A stretch of DNA of 64,000 nucleotides from Prosthecobacter debontii (GTDB taxonomy: Bacteria > Verrucomicrobiota > Verrucomicrobiia > Verrucomicrobiales > Verrucomicrobiaceae). Shown here piece after piece: positions 27,706 through 36,468 of this stretch. The notes beneath the pieces are model-generated. The model made no database searches. It was given only the letters and a program-made list of their open reading frames with translations, and had not been told where the DNA came from. The translations under genes were made by a program, and so were the position numbers. Numbering within the stretch: the first letter of the stretch is position 1; each line of letters starts with the position of its first letter. The DNA lies in NCBI GenBank assembly GCA_945860295.1, contig CAMAQH010000003.1:186001-250000 (forward strand), read 5' to 3'.

Positions 27706-29496
27706 TCAAACCCACGTCGGCGGACTCGACTCATAGGTTACACGTTGCTTCGTCAGCGGATGAGTGAAGGAAATGCGCTGGGCGTGCAGGCACATCGGCG
27801 CATCCTGTTTATCCAAAGTCTGCGTGTCACCTTTCGCACCGCCGGGGAGATAAACAGGGTCACCCACGACAGGGAAACCGAGCTGCCACAGGTGAATACG
27901 GATCTGATTCGTGCGACCCGTCAGCGGGCGTGCCTCCAGTAAAGCGGTGCCATCCGCATCACGCCGCAGCACACGGAATTCGGTGCGCGAGGCATCCCCG
28001 CTCTCTTCATCCACTTCACGACTGCCTAAAGTGCTCGCCTCTGAACTGATCGGCGCATCACAGGCAAACTCATCATCGACCGGATGGCCCTGAACACGCA
28101 CCTGATAGAGCTTCTCGACCTCACCCCGCGCGAACTGTGGCTGCACCTGACCGGCAAAGTGTCGCGAGCGTGCCACGACCACGAGCCCCGTGGTGTTCGC
28201 ATCTAGCCGATGGCAGGCGCGCAGCTTCTGAGGGTGATAAACTTCGTCGAGAATGTATTGCAGCGTGTTGCGGTTAAAACGACCGCCAGGATGCATCGGC
28301 AGTGGTGCCGGTTTTTCCAGAACCAAGATAGCCTGATCTTCATGCAGCAAGTGAATATCGGCATTCACATCGGGCTCCACATTCGCCGCCACGAGTTGCA
28401 CAAAACGCTCGCCTGCTCTGACGATTTGATCCGCTGAAGCAGGGCTGTGCGTCTCCATTCCCAGCAGACGTCGATTTTCAAAACGCATCAGCCATTCAGT
28501 GCGCGGCACGACTGGGAGGATGGCCACCAGCGTGTCCAGCAGCGTCATGCCATCACACGTTTTCGGCACGGAAAGCGGGCGGTAATTATCATACGGCGTG
28601 CTCCCGGGCAGCGGCGTGGTCAGACGACGAATCGCCTCATGCCGTTTAACGATACTTTCCTGCATCTGCTGCTCAGTGGACTTGAAGCAATAGGGACAGG
28701 ACACGTTTTCCACAAAGCGCGTATCAGCTTGATCAGCATCCGACAGCGGCGACTGGCACATGTAGCATTGCGTGGACTGCGTCTCCTCCAGCCCAGGGTC
28801 CACACCCACACGCTGATCGAAGACAAAGCACTCACCATCGTAGTGATCACCGCCCACTTCCTCGAAGTACTTTAAGATGCCACCTTCGAGCTGCCAGATC
28901 TGCGCAAAACCCTCGCGCTCCATGAACGGCGCGGCCTTCTCACAGCGGATGCCACCCGTGCAAAAAGTCACGATCGGCTGCTTCTTTAATTCAGGTGGGA
29001 GCGCGCGCACCGCCGCCGGGAAATCACGAAACGTGTTCACCCCGATCACATGCGCGTTTTTAAACGTGCCCAGCTTCACCTCATAATCATTGCGTGTGTC
29101 CAGCAGCGTCACCGGACGACCTTCATCTAACCATTGCTTCAAAGTCCGCGCCTCGATCCGTGGTGATGTGTATTCCCCCGGCTCGATGCCTTCGACTCCA
29201 AACGCGATGATCTCCTTTTTTATGCGCACCAACATGCGGTTAAACGGCTGATGCTCACTGTCGCTGTACTTGGGTGCCAGTCCTTCCAGTCCTGGAATGC
29301 GGCGAATCTCTGCCACCAGCATGTCCACCTCCTCGCGCGATCCCGCGATGAACAAATTGATCCCCTCTGTGCTCAGCAAAATCGTCCCCTTCAGGCCCCA
29401 ACCTTTGCACAGCATGATCAACCGCTCCCGCAGCGACTTGAGGTCAGAGAGCGTGGCAAACTTATAGCAGGAGATGTTCGTGATCGTAGCGGTCAT
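27706..29496 (-). CDS. Fusion of tRNA uridine hydroxylase TrhO with an RluA-family pseudouridine synthase
   Basis: 596 aa. Residues 1 to about 290 are the TrhO/UPF0176 rhodanese-type protein that makes 5-hydroxyuridine at tRNA wobble position 34: the ferredoxin-like N-domain (GTILLSTEGINLFIAG), a rhodanese domain whose active-site Cys is in TFCTGGIRCEKA, and a Cys-rich segment (QCYMCQSPL ... SCPYCF). After a helical linker, residues from about 370 form an RluA/TruC-type pseudouridine synthase with the catalytic Asp in CHRLDANTTGL (near 430), LYQVRVQG and GRTNQIRIHLW. Both halves look intact, with no internal stop. Whether both modify the same tRNA is not known. Confidence 0.9.
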   Translation of the reverse strand: MTATITNISCYKFATLSDLKSLRERLIMLCKGWGLKGTILLSTEGINLFIAGSREEVDMLVAEIRRIPGLEGLAPKYSDSEHQPFNRMLVRIKKEIIAFGVEGIEPGEYTSPRIEARTLKQWLDEGRPVTLLDTRNDYEVKLGTFKNAHVIGVNTFRDFPAAVRALPPELKKQPIVTFCTGGIRCEKAAPFMEREGFAQIWQLEGGILKYFEEVGGDHYDGECFVFDQRVGVDPGLEETQSTQCYMCQSPLSDADQADTRFVENVSCPYCFKSTEQQMQESIVKRHEAIRRLTTPLPGSTPYDNYRPLSVPKTCDGMTLLDTLVAILPVVPRTEWLMRFENRRLLGMETHSPASADQIVRAGERFVQLVAANVEPDVNADIHLLHEDQAILVLEKPAPLPMHPGGRFNRNTLQYILDEVYHPQKLRACHRLDANTTGLVVVARSRHFAGQVQPQFARGEVEKLYQVRVQGHPVDDEFACDAPISSEASTLGSREVDEESGDASRTEFRVLRRDADGTALLEARPLTGRTNQIRIHLWQLGFPVVGDPVYLPGGAKGDTQTLDKQDAPMCLHAQRISFTHPLTKQRVTYESSPPTWV

Positions 29497-29595
29497 GTCT
29501 GAGAGATAGCGGGCGCATCATTACCCACAAAGAAGCGTCTGAGCAGCAAAGATTTGTCCCCCGCATTGTCATCATTGCCTCATTTTCTGCCAGTC

Positions 29596-30912
29596 TCAGG
29601 ATGGTGAACCTGGGCAATTTTGCCGGACCCAGGCTAGAGCCTCCTCCTTGGTGGTGATCACGCCTTCGAGCTGAGCGTTTTGCACCTCGGTCAGGATGAC
29701 GCCGAGCGTCTTCCCAGCTTGCCAGCCGAGCGCCATGAGATCGCGACCATTGAGCAGGGGCTGAGGGATCAGCGGCTCGGTGGAGAACTCTTCGGCTTTG
29801 GCCTGCATGAACTCATAGTTATCCAGCAGACCATTGGAACCCAGGCAATCGACACGATGCAGCGCCAGTTCATCCGACCAAGTCGGGCGGGCCATCATGC
29901 GCTTGAGCGTGCTCTTCTTCATCTTCTTCACGTCCTTGAAGACCATGTGATGCTCCACCGAGACCTGCGTGGGTTCGATGACGTCGTTCGGGAATTTGAG
30001 TCGGCGTAAAATGTCTCCCGTCATCTCGGCCCCGAGCTTGTCGTGACCGTTAAAGCGGATGCGGCCCGTTTCATCGACGGTAAAAGTCGCCGGCTTGGCG
30101 ATGTCATGCAGCAGCACGCTGAGCACGAGAGGCAGCGAGACTTGCTCCGGCAGCAGGCTGAGCATGAGTCGTGTGTGGATGAAGACATCTCCTTCCGGGT
30201 GCCACTGCGGCGGCTGCTCCACACCTTTGAGCACGAGGATCTCTGGCAGCACCTGCGCCATGAGGCCGCTGTCCATCAGCAGATCAAAGCCACGCACGCG
30301 ATTGGAATGCAGGAAAATTTTGATCAGCTCATCACGGATGCGCTCGGCGCTCACCGATTGGATCGAAGCAGCGTGCTCGCACACCGCACGCCACGTTTCC
30401 GGCTCGATTTCAAAGCCAAGCGTGGTGGCAAAACGTACCGCACGCAGCAGGCGCAGCTTGTCTTCATCGAATCGCTTCGAGGGATCACCGATCGCCCGCA
30501 ACACGCGCTTTTCTAAATCAGCCTGACCACCGACATAATCAATGATGCTTCCTGCAATGGGATCGCGAAACAGCCCGTTCACCGTGAAGTCACGACGCTG
30601 CGCATCTTCTTCTGCGGTGGAAAAAGTCACGCTCTCAGGATGACGGCCATCTTTGTAGCTGCCATCCGTGCGGAAGGTCGCCACCTCGACGTGCTCATCA
30701 CCCTGGCGGACAATCACCACTCCGAAGTGAGCACCCACTGTCAGCGCACCTGGGAACAAAGCGATCACCTGCTGCGGTGTCGCGCTCGTGGCTACATCAT
30801 AGTCCTTCGGCTCGCGGCCCAGCAGATAATCACGCACGCAGCCACCTGCGAGCAGGGCCTCATGGCCTGACTGGCGGAGCTTTTGAATGATCTGAATGGC
30901 GGCAGCGAGCAT
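29596..30912 (-). CDS. CCA tRNA nucleotidyltransferase / poly(A) polymerase family protein
   Basis: 438 aa from ATG 30912. The class II nucleotidyltransferase head domain has GGCVRDYLLGREPKDYDVAT: GG-x-VRD and the catalytic D-x-D pair. FRTDGSYKDGRHPESVTF and RRDFTVNGLF are further head motifs, and LRLLRAVRFATTLGFEI is the neck region. A metal-binding HD-type segment VLLHDIAKPATF is present near residue 275, as in bacterial CCA-adding enzymes with a phosphohydrolase domain. The alternative is PcnB; CCA-adding is more likely given the HD domain. The window's tRNA already encodes CCA, so here it would act in repair. The start at 30960 adds unconserved residues. Confidence 0.87.
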   Translation of the reverse strand: MLAAAIQIIQKLRQSGHEALLAGGCVRDYLLGREPKDYDVATSATPQQVIALFPGALTVGAHFGVVIVRQGDEHVEVATFRTDGSYKDGRHPESVTFSTAEEDAQRRDFTVNGLFRDPIAGSIIDYVGGQADLEKRVLRAIGDPSKRFDEDKLRLLRAVRFATTLGFEIEPETWRAVCEHAASIQSVSAERIRDELIKIFLHSNRVRGFDLLMDSGLMAQVLPEILVLKGVEQPPQWHPEGDVFIHTRLMLSLLPEQVSLPLVLSVLLHDIAKPATFTVDETGRIRFNGHDKLGAEMTGDILRRLKFPNDVIEPTQVSVEHHMVFKDVKKMKKSTLKRMMARPTWSDELALHRVDCLGSNGLLDNYEFMQAKAEEFSTEPLIPQPLLNGRDLMALGWQAGKTLGVILTEVQNAQLEGVITTKEEALAWVRQNCPGSPS

Positions 30913-31018
30913 GGTCGTAGGATGACGATATACCCGAGTCCGCTTTCCGAAAGGCTGCAACTGAGAAACGAAAAGAGACGAGGACCTTTGGCTTCTCGCA
31001 GATTCAGTTAACTTGTCT

Positions 31019-31103
31019 TCATCGTTCTACCCCACATCGTTTTACCAATCCGACTCCGCCGAGGCGAGTAACGGTAGGATGATGAAGGGTAAAATGATGG
31101 GAG
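31019..31103. repeat. Imperfect inverted repeat with GGTAAAATGATG motif
   Basis: In the gap before the large cytochrome gene, CCCACATCGTTTTACC (31031-31046) is mirrored by GGGTAAAATGATGGG (31087-31101), with a further related CATCGTTCTACCCC copy to the left and a GGTAGGATGATG copy to the right. The motif is the same as the arms of the perfect hairpin at 15731-15770. The repeat may be a dispersed palindromic element or serve as a terminator/attenuator upstream of 31177. I see no further gene in this gap. Confidence 0.5.
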
Positions 31104-31176
31104 CATGCTAAAGATCTGCATCGGAGGACGCACTGGGCCATGAAAGGAATGTGCGGGGGAACGTGATCTTGTTTTC

Positions 31177-34080
31177 ATGAAGCTGCTTCTTCCCCTCCTG
31201 ATCCTCATCACTGGCATCGCTCAAGCGCAGATGGCGAACCAGCCACCGATGCCACAGTGGATCGGGGTTTCGACGGAAGCTGAGGTGGGAATCGAGACGC
31301 GCTTTGAATCCCAAGGGCGGCTGCTGAAGGCGATCCTGCTACTGGCCTGCGGGACGAACACGGAAGTGCAGTTGAACGGCAAAATCTTGCGCAAGGTGAT
31401 AGCGACGAAGGATCAGCCTGCGGTGAGCCTGGATCTCACGGCGCAGATCACTCCGGGAACGAATGTGCTGCGACTGAAAGCGGTGAAGCCACGCATTGCA
31501 GCACTGCTGGAACTCAATGGTGATCTGGCGCAATTGCGGTGGATTGCGAGTGATGAGACGTGGACTTCACCTGATGGCAAAGTGGTCATACTCGGTGCGG
31601 TGGATGCTGATCCGGCGGCGAACCCTTTCGATTTGAAGAAGACCTTTGATGCCTACAACTCATGGCAGCTTGCGAAGCCTGGCGCACAGAGTCAGGCGAC
31701 TGATCCGGCGAGCTTCACGCTGCCACCGGGATTCAAGGCGGAGTTGATCCGCTCGGCCCAGCCGAACGAGGACTCGTGGGTGGCGCTGGCCTTTGATCCT
31801 CAGGGACGTGTCACACTGGCGAAGGAGAAGAAGGGCCTGCTAAGACTCGACCCAAAGGACGGCTCAATGCGCGAGATCGAAAGCACGCTACTGGAGTGTC
31901 GCGGACTGCTGTATGCGCATGGCGTTCTTTATGCGAACGCGAACAACAGCAAAGGCCTCTACCGGCTGCGTGATGCGGATGGCGACGGAGTCTTTGAAGA
32001 CAAGCACGAACTCATGCACACGGAAGGCGGTGTGGGGCATGGGCGCAATCACATCAAGCTCGGGCCGGATGGGCGGATCTGGGTGGCACACGGCAACAAT
32101 GTGCTGCTGCCGAGTCCGCTCGCTGAGAATTCGCCACTGCGGAACTATGCGAACGATCAAGCCGTGCTGAACCCATGGGATGGCAGCATGTTTGACGGCA
32201 ACGTGGAACTGCCTGCGGGGCATGTCGTCGCTTATGATCCTACAGATGATCGCACTGAGTTGGTCGCGGGTGGCTTACGCAACCCGCTGGACATCGCCTT
32301 CAATCGCGAGGGCGAGCTGTTCACTTTCGACGCCGACATGGAGCGCGATGTGGGCACTTCATGGTACATGCCGACGCGCGTACTGCATGTGGTGCCGGGC
32401 GCGGACTTCGGCTGGCGTCGCGGCACGGGGCGTTATCCGTCGTGGTATGTGGATACGCCACCAAGCGTGGTGGACATCGGCCTGTCATCGCCCACCGGCA
32501 TCTGTTTTGGCTATGGCGCGAAGTTTCCGAAAAAGTATGAAGAGGCGCTGTTCATCCTCGACTGGAGTTATGGGCGAATCATCGCGGTGCATCTGAATGC
32601 GAAAGGCGCGAGCTACACGGGCACGCAGGAGACTTTTGTTTCGGGTCGTCCACTGAATGTCACGGATGCGTGCGTGGGGCCGGATGGAGCGCTGTGGTTC
32701 ACGACGGGCGGTCGCGGTACGCAGAGTGGATTATATCGGGTGGTGTGGGAGGGGGAGAGCGGTCAAATGAGTCAAGACGAGGGTCAAGAGGTCAAGAAGC
32801 TGAGGGCGCTGCGGCATAAACTGGAGGCGCTGCATGGCGGTATCGCAGTCGAAAAGCGTGACGCAGCGTGGAAGCTGATTTTCGTGAATCTTGATCATAC
32901 TGACAGGCACATTCGATATGCAGCACGCGTGGCTTTGGAACAGTTGCCGATGGCGTTTTGGCAAGGGCGTATCACGAAGGCTGACTCTGTCTGGCAGCGG
33001 ATTCTCGGGCAGTTGGCGGGCGTGCGTAGCGGTCAAAAATGGGACCCATGGGACCTATACGGCTTATGGGACCTATCTGCCTGGAAGGCGATGGATGATG
33101 AGCAGCGTTTGGCGAACCTTCGCACGCTGAGCGTGACGCTGGCGCGACTCGGCGATCCGGCGGATAAGCAGCAACTTCTCGCATGGTTAGAGCCGCTCTA
33201 TCCCGCGACCACACGCGAGATGAATCAAGAACTCTGCCGCCTGCTCATTCGTCTCGGCTCCAACCAGGTGCTAGAGAAGACGCTGCCGATGCTGCGTAAC
33301 GCGACGGCGAGTGAGGACCTCGTTTTTTATCCTCTACATCTGCGTTATCTCAAAGAGGGCTGGTCGCTGGAGGCAAAGCGCATCGTCTTCGAGGCACTGA
33401 ACCGAGCTGAGAAGCTGAATGGAGCCAGCACTTATTTCAAAAGCATCTCGGATACGCGCGGTGAACTGGCGGCGGCGCTTTCGACTGAGGAGATGTCAAA
33501 ACTTGCCGAGGTGATTCATCCGCCGAAGCCTGCCGCGCTTTCACCTCATGCAATGCCTGGGCACACCTTCCGCGTCTGGAAGTTGGAGGACCTCGAATCA
33601 CGACTGACCGAGGTGAGCAAAGGACGTTCGTTTGAAAAAGGCAAGGCAGCAGCGATCAGCACGCAGTGTGTCTTCTGCCACACGATGAGCACTGATCGGT
33701 CACTGCCAGCGGGTTTGTTTGGCCCGGAACTGGTGCAGGTATCCGCACGTTTTGGGCGGCGTGACTTGCTGGATCACATCCTCAATCCATCGAAGATCGT
33801 GGATGAAAAATTTCGCTTCGTGACGATCAAGCGCACGGATGGCACAACCGTCATGGGCAGCCTGGAGAGCGAGGACGATGAGCGTGTGATCTTGAAGCCA
33901 AACCCGCTTTCACCCGAAACAGTGGAGATCGGCAAGAGCTTGATTCGTGAGCGCTCAGTTTCGGCCATTTCCCCCATGCCCGCAGGTTTGCTTAATGCCC
34001 TGAAGGCTGAGCAAATTCTGGATCTGCTGGCCTTCATCGAGGCGGGTGGTGACGCGAAGAAGGCGAACTTCAAGCCTTGA
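31177..34080 (+). CDS. PVC-type secreted dehydrogenase-like beta-propeller with HEAT-like region and cytochrome c domain
   Basis: 967 aa, signal peptide MKLLLPLLILITGIAQA. An N-terminal beta-sandwich (residues ~25-140) is followed by a PQQ-dependent sugar dehydrogenase-like propeller (about 180-525) with FTLPPGFKAELI, GVGHGRNHIKLGPDGRIWV and DACVGPDGALWFTTGGRG. A helical repeat (HEAT-like) region spans about 535-800. The C-terminal class I cytochrome c domain carries C831-VF-CH835. This arrangement is a common 'membrane-bound dehydrogenase' type in Planctomycetes and Verrucomicrobia, thought to oxidise sugars or similar periplasmic substrates. Two 9-bp-period repeats are embedded in the coding region between propeller and HEAT part (separate entries). 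Confidence 0.85.
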   Translation: MKLLLPLLILITGIAQAQMANQPPMPQWIGVSTEAEVGIETRFESQGRLLKAILLLACGTNTEVQLNGKILRKVIATKDQPAVSLDLTAQITPGTNVLRLKAVKPRIAALLELNGDLAQLRWIASDETWTSPDGKVVILGAVDADPAANPFDLKKTFDAYNSWQLAKPGAQSQATDPASFTLPPGFKAELIRSAQPNEDSWVALAFDPQGRVTLAKEKKGLLRLDPKDGSMREIESTLLECRGLLYAHGVLYANANNSKGLYRLRDADGDGVFEDKHELMHTEGGVGHGRNHIKLGPDGRIWVAHGNNVLLPSPLAENSPLRNYANDQAVLNPWDGSMFDGNVELPAGHVVAYDPTDDRTELVAGGLRNPLDIAFNREGELFTFDADMERDVGTSWYMPTRVLHVVPGADFGWRRGTGRYPSWYVDTPPSVVDIGLSSPTGICFGYGAKFPKKYEEALFILDWSYGRIIAVHLNAKGASYTGTQETFVSGRPLNVTDACVGPDGALWFTTGGRGTQSGLYRVVWEGESGQMSQDEGQEVKKLRALRHKLEALHGGIAVEKRDAAWKLIFVNLDHTDRHIRYAARVALEQLPMAFWQGRITKADSVWQRILGQLAGVRSGQKWDPWDLYGLWDLSAWKAMDDEQRLANLRTLSVTLARLGDPADKQQLLAWLEPLYPATTREMNQELCRLLIRLGSNQVLEKTLPMLRNATASEDLVFYPLHLRYLKEGWSLEAKRIVFEALNRAEKLNGASTYFKSISDTRGELAAALSTEEMSKLAEVIHPPKPAALSPHAMPGHTFRVWKLEDLESRLTEVSKGRSFEKGKAAAISTQCVFCHTMSTDRSLPAGLFGPELVQVSARFGRRDLLDHILNPSKIVDEKFRFVTIKRTDGTTVMGSLESEDDERVILKPNPLSPETVEIGKSLIRERSVSAISPMPAGLLNALKAEQILDLLAFIEAGGDAKKANFKP
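32761..32798 (+). repeat. GTCAAG-type short repeat inside the cytochrome gene
   Basis: GTCAA occurs four times, at 32762, 32771, 32783 and 32791 (spacings 9, 12 and 8). The units GGTCAAATGA, GTCAAGACGA and GGTCAAGAGG are near copies. In the protein the stretch reads GQMSQDEGQEVKKL, a hydrophilic spacer right after the propeller domain. The codons differ in style from the surrounding GC-rich sequence. It is best read as a small repeat element accommodated in frame in a linker. Confidence 0.45.
33039..33076 (+). repeat. ATGGGACCT 9-bp repeat inside the cytochrome gene
   Basis: Four consecutive 9-mers: ATGGGACCC, ATGGGACCT, ATACGGCTT (degenerate) and ATGGGACCT, then AT. They encode the Trp/Asp/Leu-rich peptide KWDPWDLYGLWDLS between HEAT-like helices. 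The 9-bp period keeps the reading frame intact. The phrase resembles a short dispersed repeat family that I recall from PVC intergenic regions, which cannot be verified here. Confidence 0.55.
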
Positions 34081-34110
34081 GTTGAGACTTGATGAGAACG
34101 AGTTGATCCC

Positions 34111-34680
34111 GTGGAAAAAACGGAAGCCATCATCATCGGACGCACGCGTTACTCGGAGACGACGCTGATCGTCCACTGGTGCTGCCCGGAGATGGGATTG
34201 TTTCGGACGATTGCTAAAGGTGCGCTGCGACCGAAGTCGGCTTTTGCGGGGACGCTGGATCTTTTTGTGACTGCTGAGATCCGCTTTGCACGGGCCAAGA
34301 GTGGCGATCTACACACGCTGGCGGAGGCGCGCTGGACGAACCCGCGCCTCGGACTCCGTCAAAGTTATGGGCGGGTGTTGGCGGCGACTTATTTGGTGAA
34401 AATCATCGCCCTAGTCGTGGAGCCTCATGCGCCGATTCAGGCCATCTTCGAGTTACTGACCAAGGCACTGAACTATCTCAACGACCACGACCCGAGCGGG
34501 GCATTCGTCGAGCGTTTTGAGCTGAGGCTGGCAGAGGATCTGGGGCTGGTGGGTGAGGGCATTTCAGCCGTGGGCGAGTCCGCGCGCGCCATCGAAGAGA
34601 GCTTTCACCGTCGCCTGCCTGTGCAGCGGCGACAGTTGCTTGAGTGGATCACCGAACACAGCGCCGTGGCACCGAATTGA
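34111..34680 (+). CDS. recO: DNA repair protein RecO (short form)
   Basis: 189 aa, GTG start. RecO loads RecA on SSB-coated DNA together with RecR. The N-terminal OB-fold is evident: EAIIIGRTRYSETTLIVHWC, then GLFRTIAKGALRPKS, FAGTLDLFVTAEI. The helical middle (GRVLAATYLVKIIALVVEP) also fits. The protein is shorter than the typical 230-250 aa, and the C-terminal zinc-finger module (four Cys) found in many RecO proteins is absent. The frame ends at a clear TGA with no sign of a frameshift, so this looks like a natural short form. It lies 30 bp after the cytochrome gene. Confidence 0.8.
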   Translation: MEKTEAIIIGRTRYSETTLIVHWCCPEMGLFRTIAKGALRPKSAFAGTLDLFVTAEIRFARAKSGDLHTLAEARWTNPRLGLRQSYGRVLAATYLVKIIALVVEPHAPIQAIFELLTKALNYLNDHDPSGAFVERFELRLAEDLGLVGEGISAVGESARAIEESFHRRLPVQRRQLLEWITEHSAVAPN

Positions 34681-34784
34681 TCGAATGTTTTGCTTGATGC
34701 CTAGTGGGATGAGCCGCGAATATAATTTCCAACTTAACCCGCTCATTTTTCTCTGTGCCCGACAGCCAACCTAATAGCCTTTCC

Positions 34785-35645
34785 ATGCCGGAAAACCACG
34801 CCATCTCACTTCTGGCAGAGGGTAAACTTGATGAAGCCCTTGATGCTGCGAAAACTGACCTCAACGCATGGCGCCAGAAAGTCGAGGATGACGAAAGTCT
34901 ATGGCCACAGACTTTCGCCACCCTGCAAGTGCTCGGTGATGTGCAGCGTGAGATGAGTGATGTCGGCGGTGCAGAGGCCAGTTACAATGAGGCGCTAGAC
35001 ATCGCCGGAAAGCACCCGATCAGCCAAATATTGACAGCTCGGATGCGCACGCAGCTCGCCACGCTGCTGGACTTCAGTCAGCGTGAGGCTTTGGCGGCTC
35101 CGCTCTATGAGCAGGCGATCACGGACTATGAATCCCTGACGCCGCCAGATGACCTCTCTGCTGCGCAGATCCGCAATAATTTGGCGATGATCTACAAAGG
35201 TCTGGGCAAGTACGCTCTGGCCGAGCAGCACTACTTGCGCTCACTCGAGGTCTTGGAAATCAATATGGGGCGCGACTCTGAAGAGATGGCCTCCGTATAC
35301 AACAATCTCGGCAGTCTCTACTACACCGCGGGTTTCCCAGATCAGGCCAAAGAGATGTTTGCGGAAGGATTGAGCATTCGCCTGAAAATCCTGGATCTGG
35401 ATCACCCTGATTTGGCGCAGTCGCTGTGCAACATCGCCACGGCTAAGCACGAGCTCGGTGAGAACACTGACGCGCTACTCGACTTTGAGCAAAGTCTGCG
35501 AATCCTAGAGTTGCACATCAAAGATGAGGCCAACAGCTACGAAGCCGTGGGTCGCGACTACATCTCACTCCTGGAAAATCTGGGGGACGAACGCAAAGCG
35601 ACTGCCTTCAAGAAGCGGATGGAGAAAGTGCTCGCCAGCCTGTGA
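34785..35645 (+). CDS. TPR-repeat protein
   Basis: 286 aa from ATG 34785 (a GTG at 34755 would add 10 residues). Tandem tetratricopeptide repeats with canonical Gly/Ala/Tyr spacing occupy about residues 40-260: for example GDVQREMSDVGGAEASYNEA, NNLAMIYKGLGKYALAEQHY, YNNLGSLYYTAGFPDQAKEM and CNIATAKHELGENTDALLDF. No signal peptide or transmembrane helix is visible, so it is probably a cytoplasmic scaffold. No partner is apparent; neighbours are recO and a solute-binding lipoprotein. Confidence 0.88.
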   Translation: MPENHAISLLAEGKLDEALDAAKTDLNAWRQKVEDDESLWPQTFATLQVLGDVQREMSDVGGAEASYNEALDIAGKHPISQILTARMRTQLATLLDFSQREALAAPLYEQAITDYESLTPPDDLSAAQIRNNLAMIYKGLGKYALAEQHYLRSLEVLEINMGRDSEEMASVYNNLGSLYYTAGFPDQAKEMFAEGLSIRLKILDLDHPDLAQSLCNIATAKHELGENTDALLDFEQSLRILELHIKDEANSYEAVGRDYISLLENLGDERKATAFKKRMEKVLASL

Positions 35646-35686
35646 TGCTGCTTTCTTTTGGTGGGCAGCCTTTCTAAAGGTGCTGC

Positions 35687-36460
35687 ATGTCCACCGCCCG
35701 TATTTTTTGCCTCATCACATTGTTGTTCGTCGGCTGCGCTAAGCGTGATGTACTCATCATCGGCACCGACGCGACGTATCCACCGTTTGAATTTGTCGAT
35801 GCGCAAGGCCGCATCTCTGGCGTCAGTGTCGCTATTGCTGAAGCGATAGGTAAAGAGCTGGGCAAGCCAGTGGAGTTCCGCAATCTGAACTTCGATGGCC
35901 TGATCCCCGCGCTGCAAAGTGGGCAGATCGACCTCATCATTTCTTCACTCACCGCGAACGAACAGCGGCGGCAGTCAATTGATTTCTCAGAGCCCTATGT
36001 GAAGACCGGGCTGTCGATCCTCGCCGCTAAAGACTCGACGGTGATGTCGGCAAAAGATTTGAGCACTCCTGGGAGAAAGCTGGCGGTGCGACTCGCCACC
36101 ACGGGTGAGCAGTGGTGCCGCAAAGAGCTGCCACAGGCGAAGCTCGTTGCCTTGGACACCGACGCAGCCTGCGTGCTGGAGGTCATCAACGGCACCGTGG
36201 ACGCCTGGGTCTATGATCAGGTCAGTGTCATGAATTACCATACCAAACACCCGGATCGCACTCGCGCGCTGCTGTCTCCTTTGCGCGAAGAGGTCTGGGC
36301 CGTCGGAGTCAAGAAAGGGCGTGACGATTTGAAATCCAAAGTGAATGCAGTCATCGCTCGAATGAAGCAGGAAGGTGCTTTTGCCAAACTCGCGAGTCAT
36401 TTTTTATCCAAGGAGCGGGACATGATGAAGTCGCAAGGTCTGCCGTTTGTGTTTGAGTGA
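35687..36460 (+). CDS. Amino-acid-type ABC transporter substrate-binding lipoprotein
   Basis: 257 aa. Lipoprotein signal with lipobox LFVGC (Cys17), so it is tethered to a membrane. The family 3 solute-binding fold is clear: IIGTDATYPPFEFVDAQGRI at the N-terminus, the NLNFDGLIPALQSGQIDLII block with its conserved Asp/Gly, and IDFSEPYVKTGLSILAA. The C-terminal lobe has EVWAVGVKKGRDDL. Such proteins bind amino acids or similar ligands; the cognate permease and ATPase are not adjacent, so it may serve an orphan transporter or act as a sensor. Confidence 0.88.
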   Translation: MSTARIFCLITLLFVGCAKRDVLIIGTDATYPPFEFVDAQGRISGVSVAIAEAIGKELGKPVEFRNLNFDGLIPALQSGQIDLIISSLTANEQRRQSIDFSEPYVKTGLSILAAKDSTVMSAKDLSTPGRKLAVRLATTGEQWCRKELPQAKLVALDTDAACVLEVINGTVDAWVYDQVSVMNYHTKHPDRTRALLSPLREEVWAVGVKKGRDDLKSKVNAVIARMKQEGAFAKLASHFLSKERDMMKSQGLPFVFE

Positions 36461-36468
36461 TTCCAACT

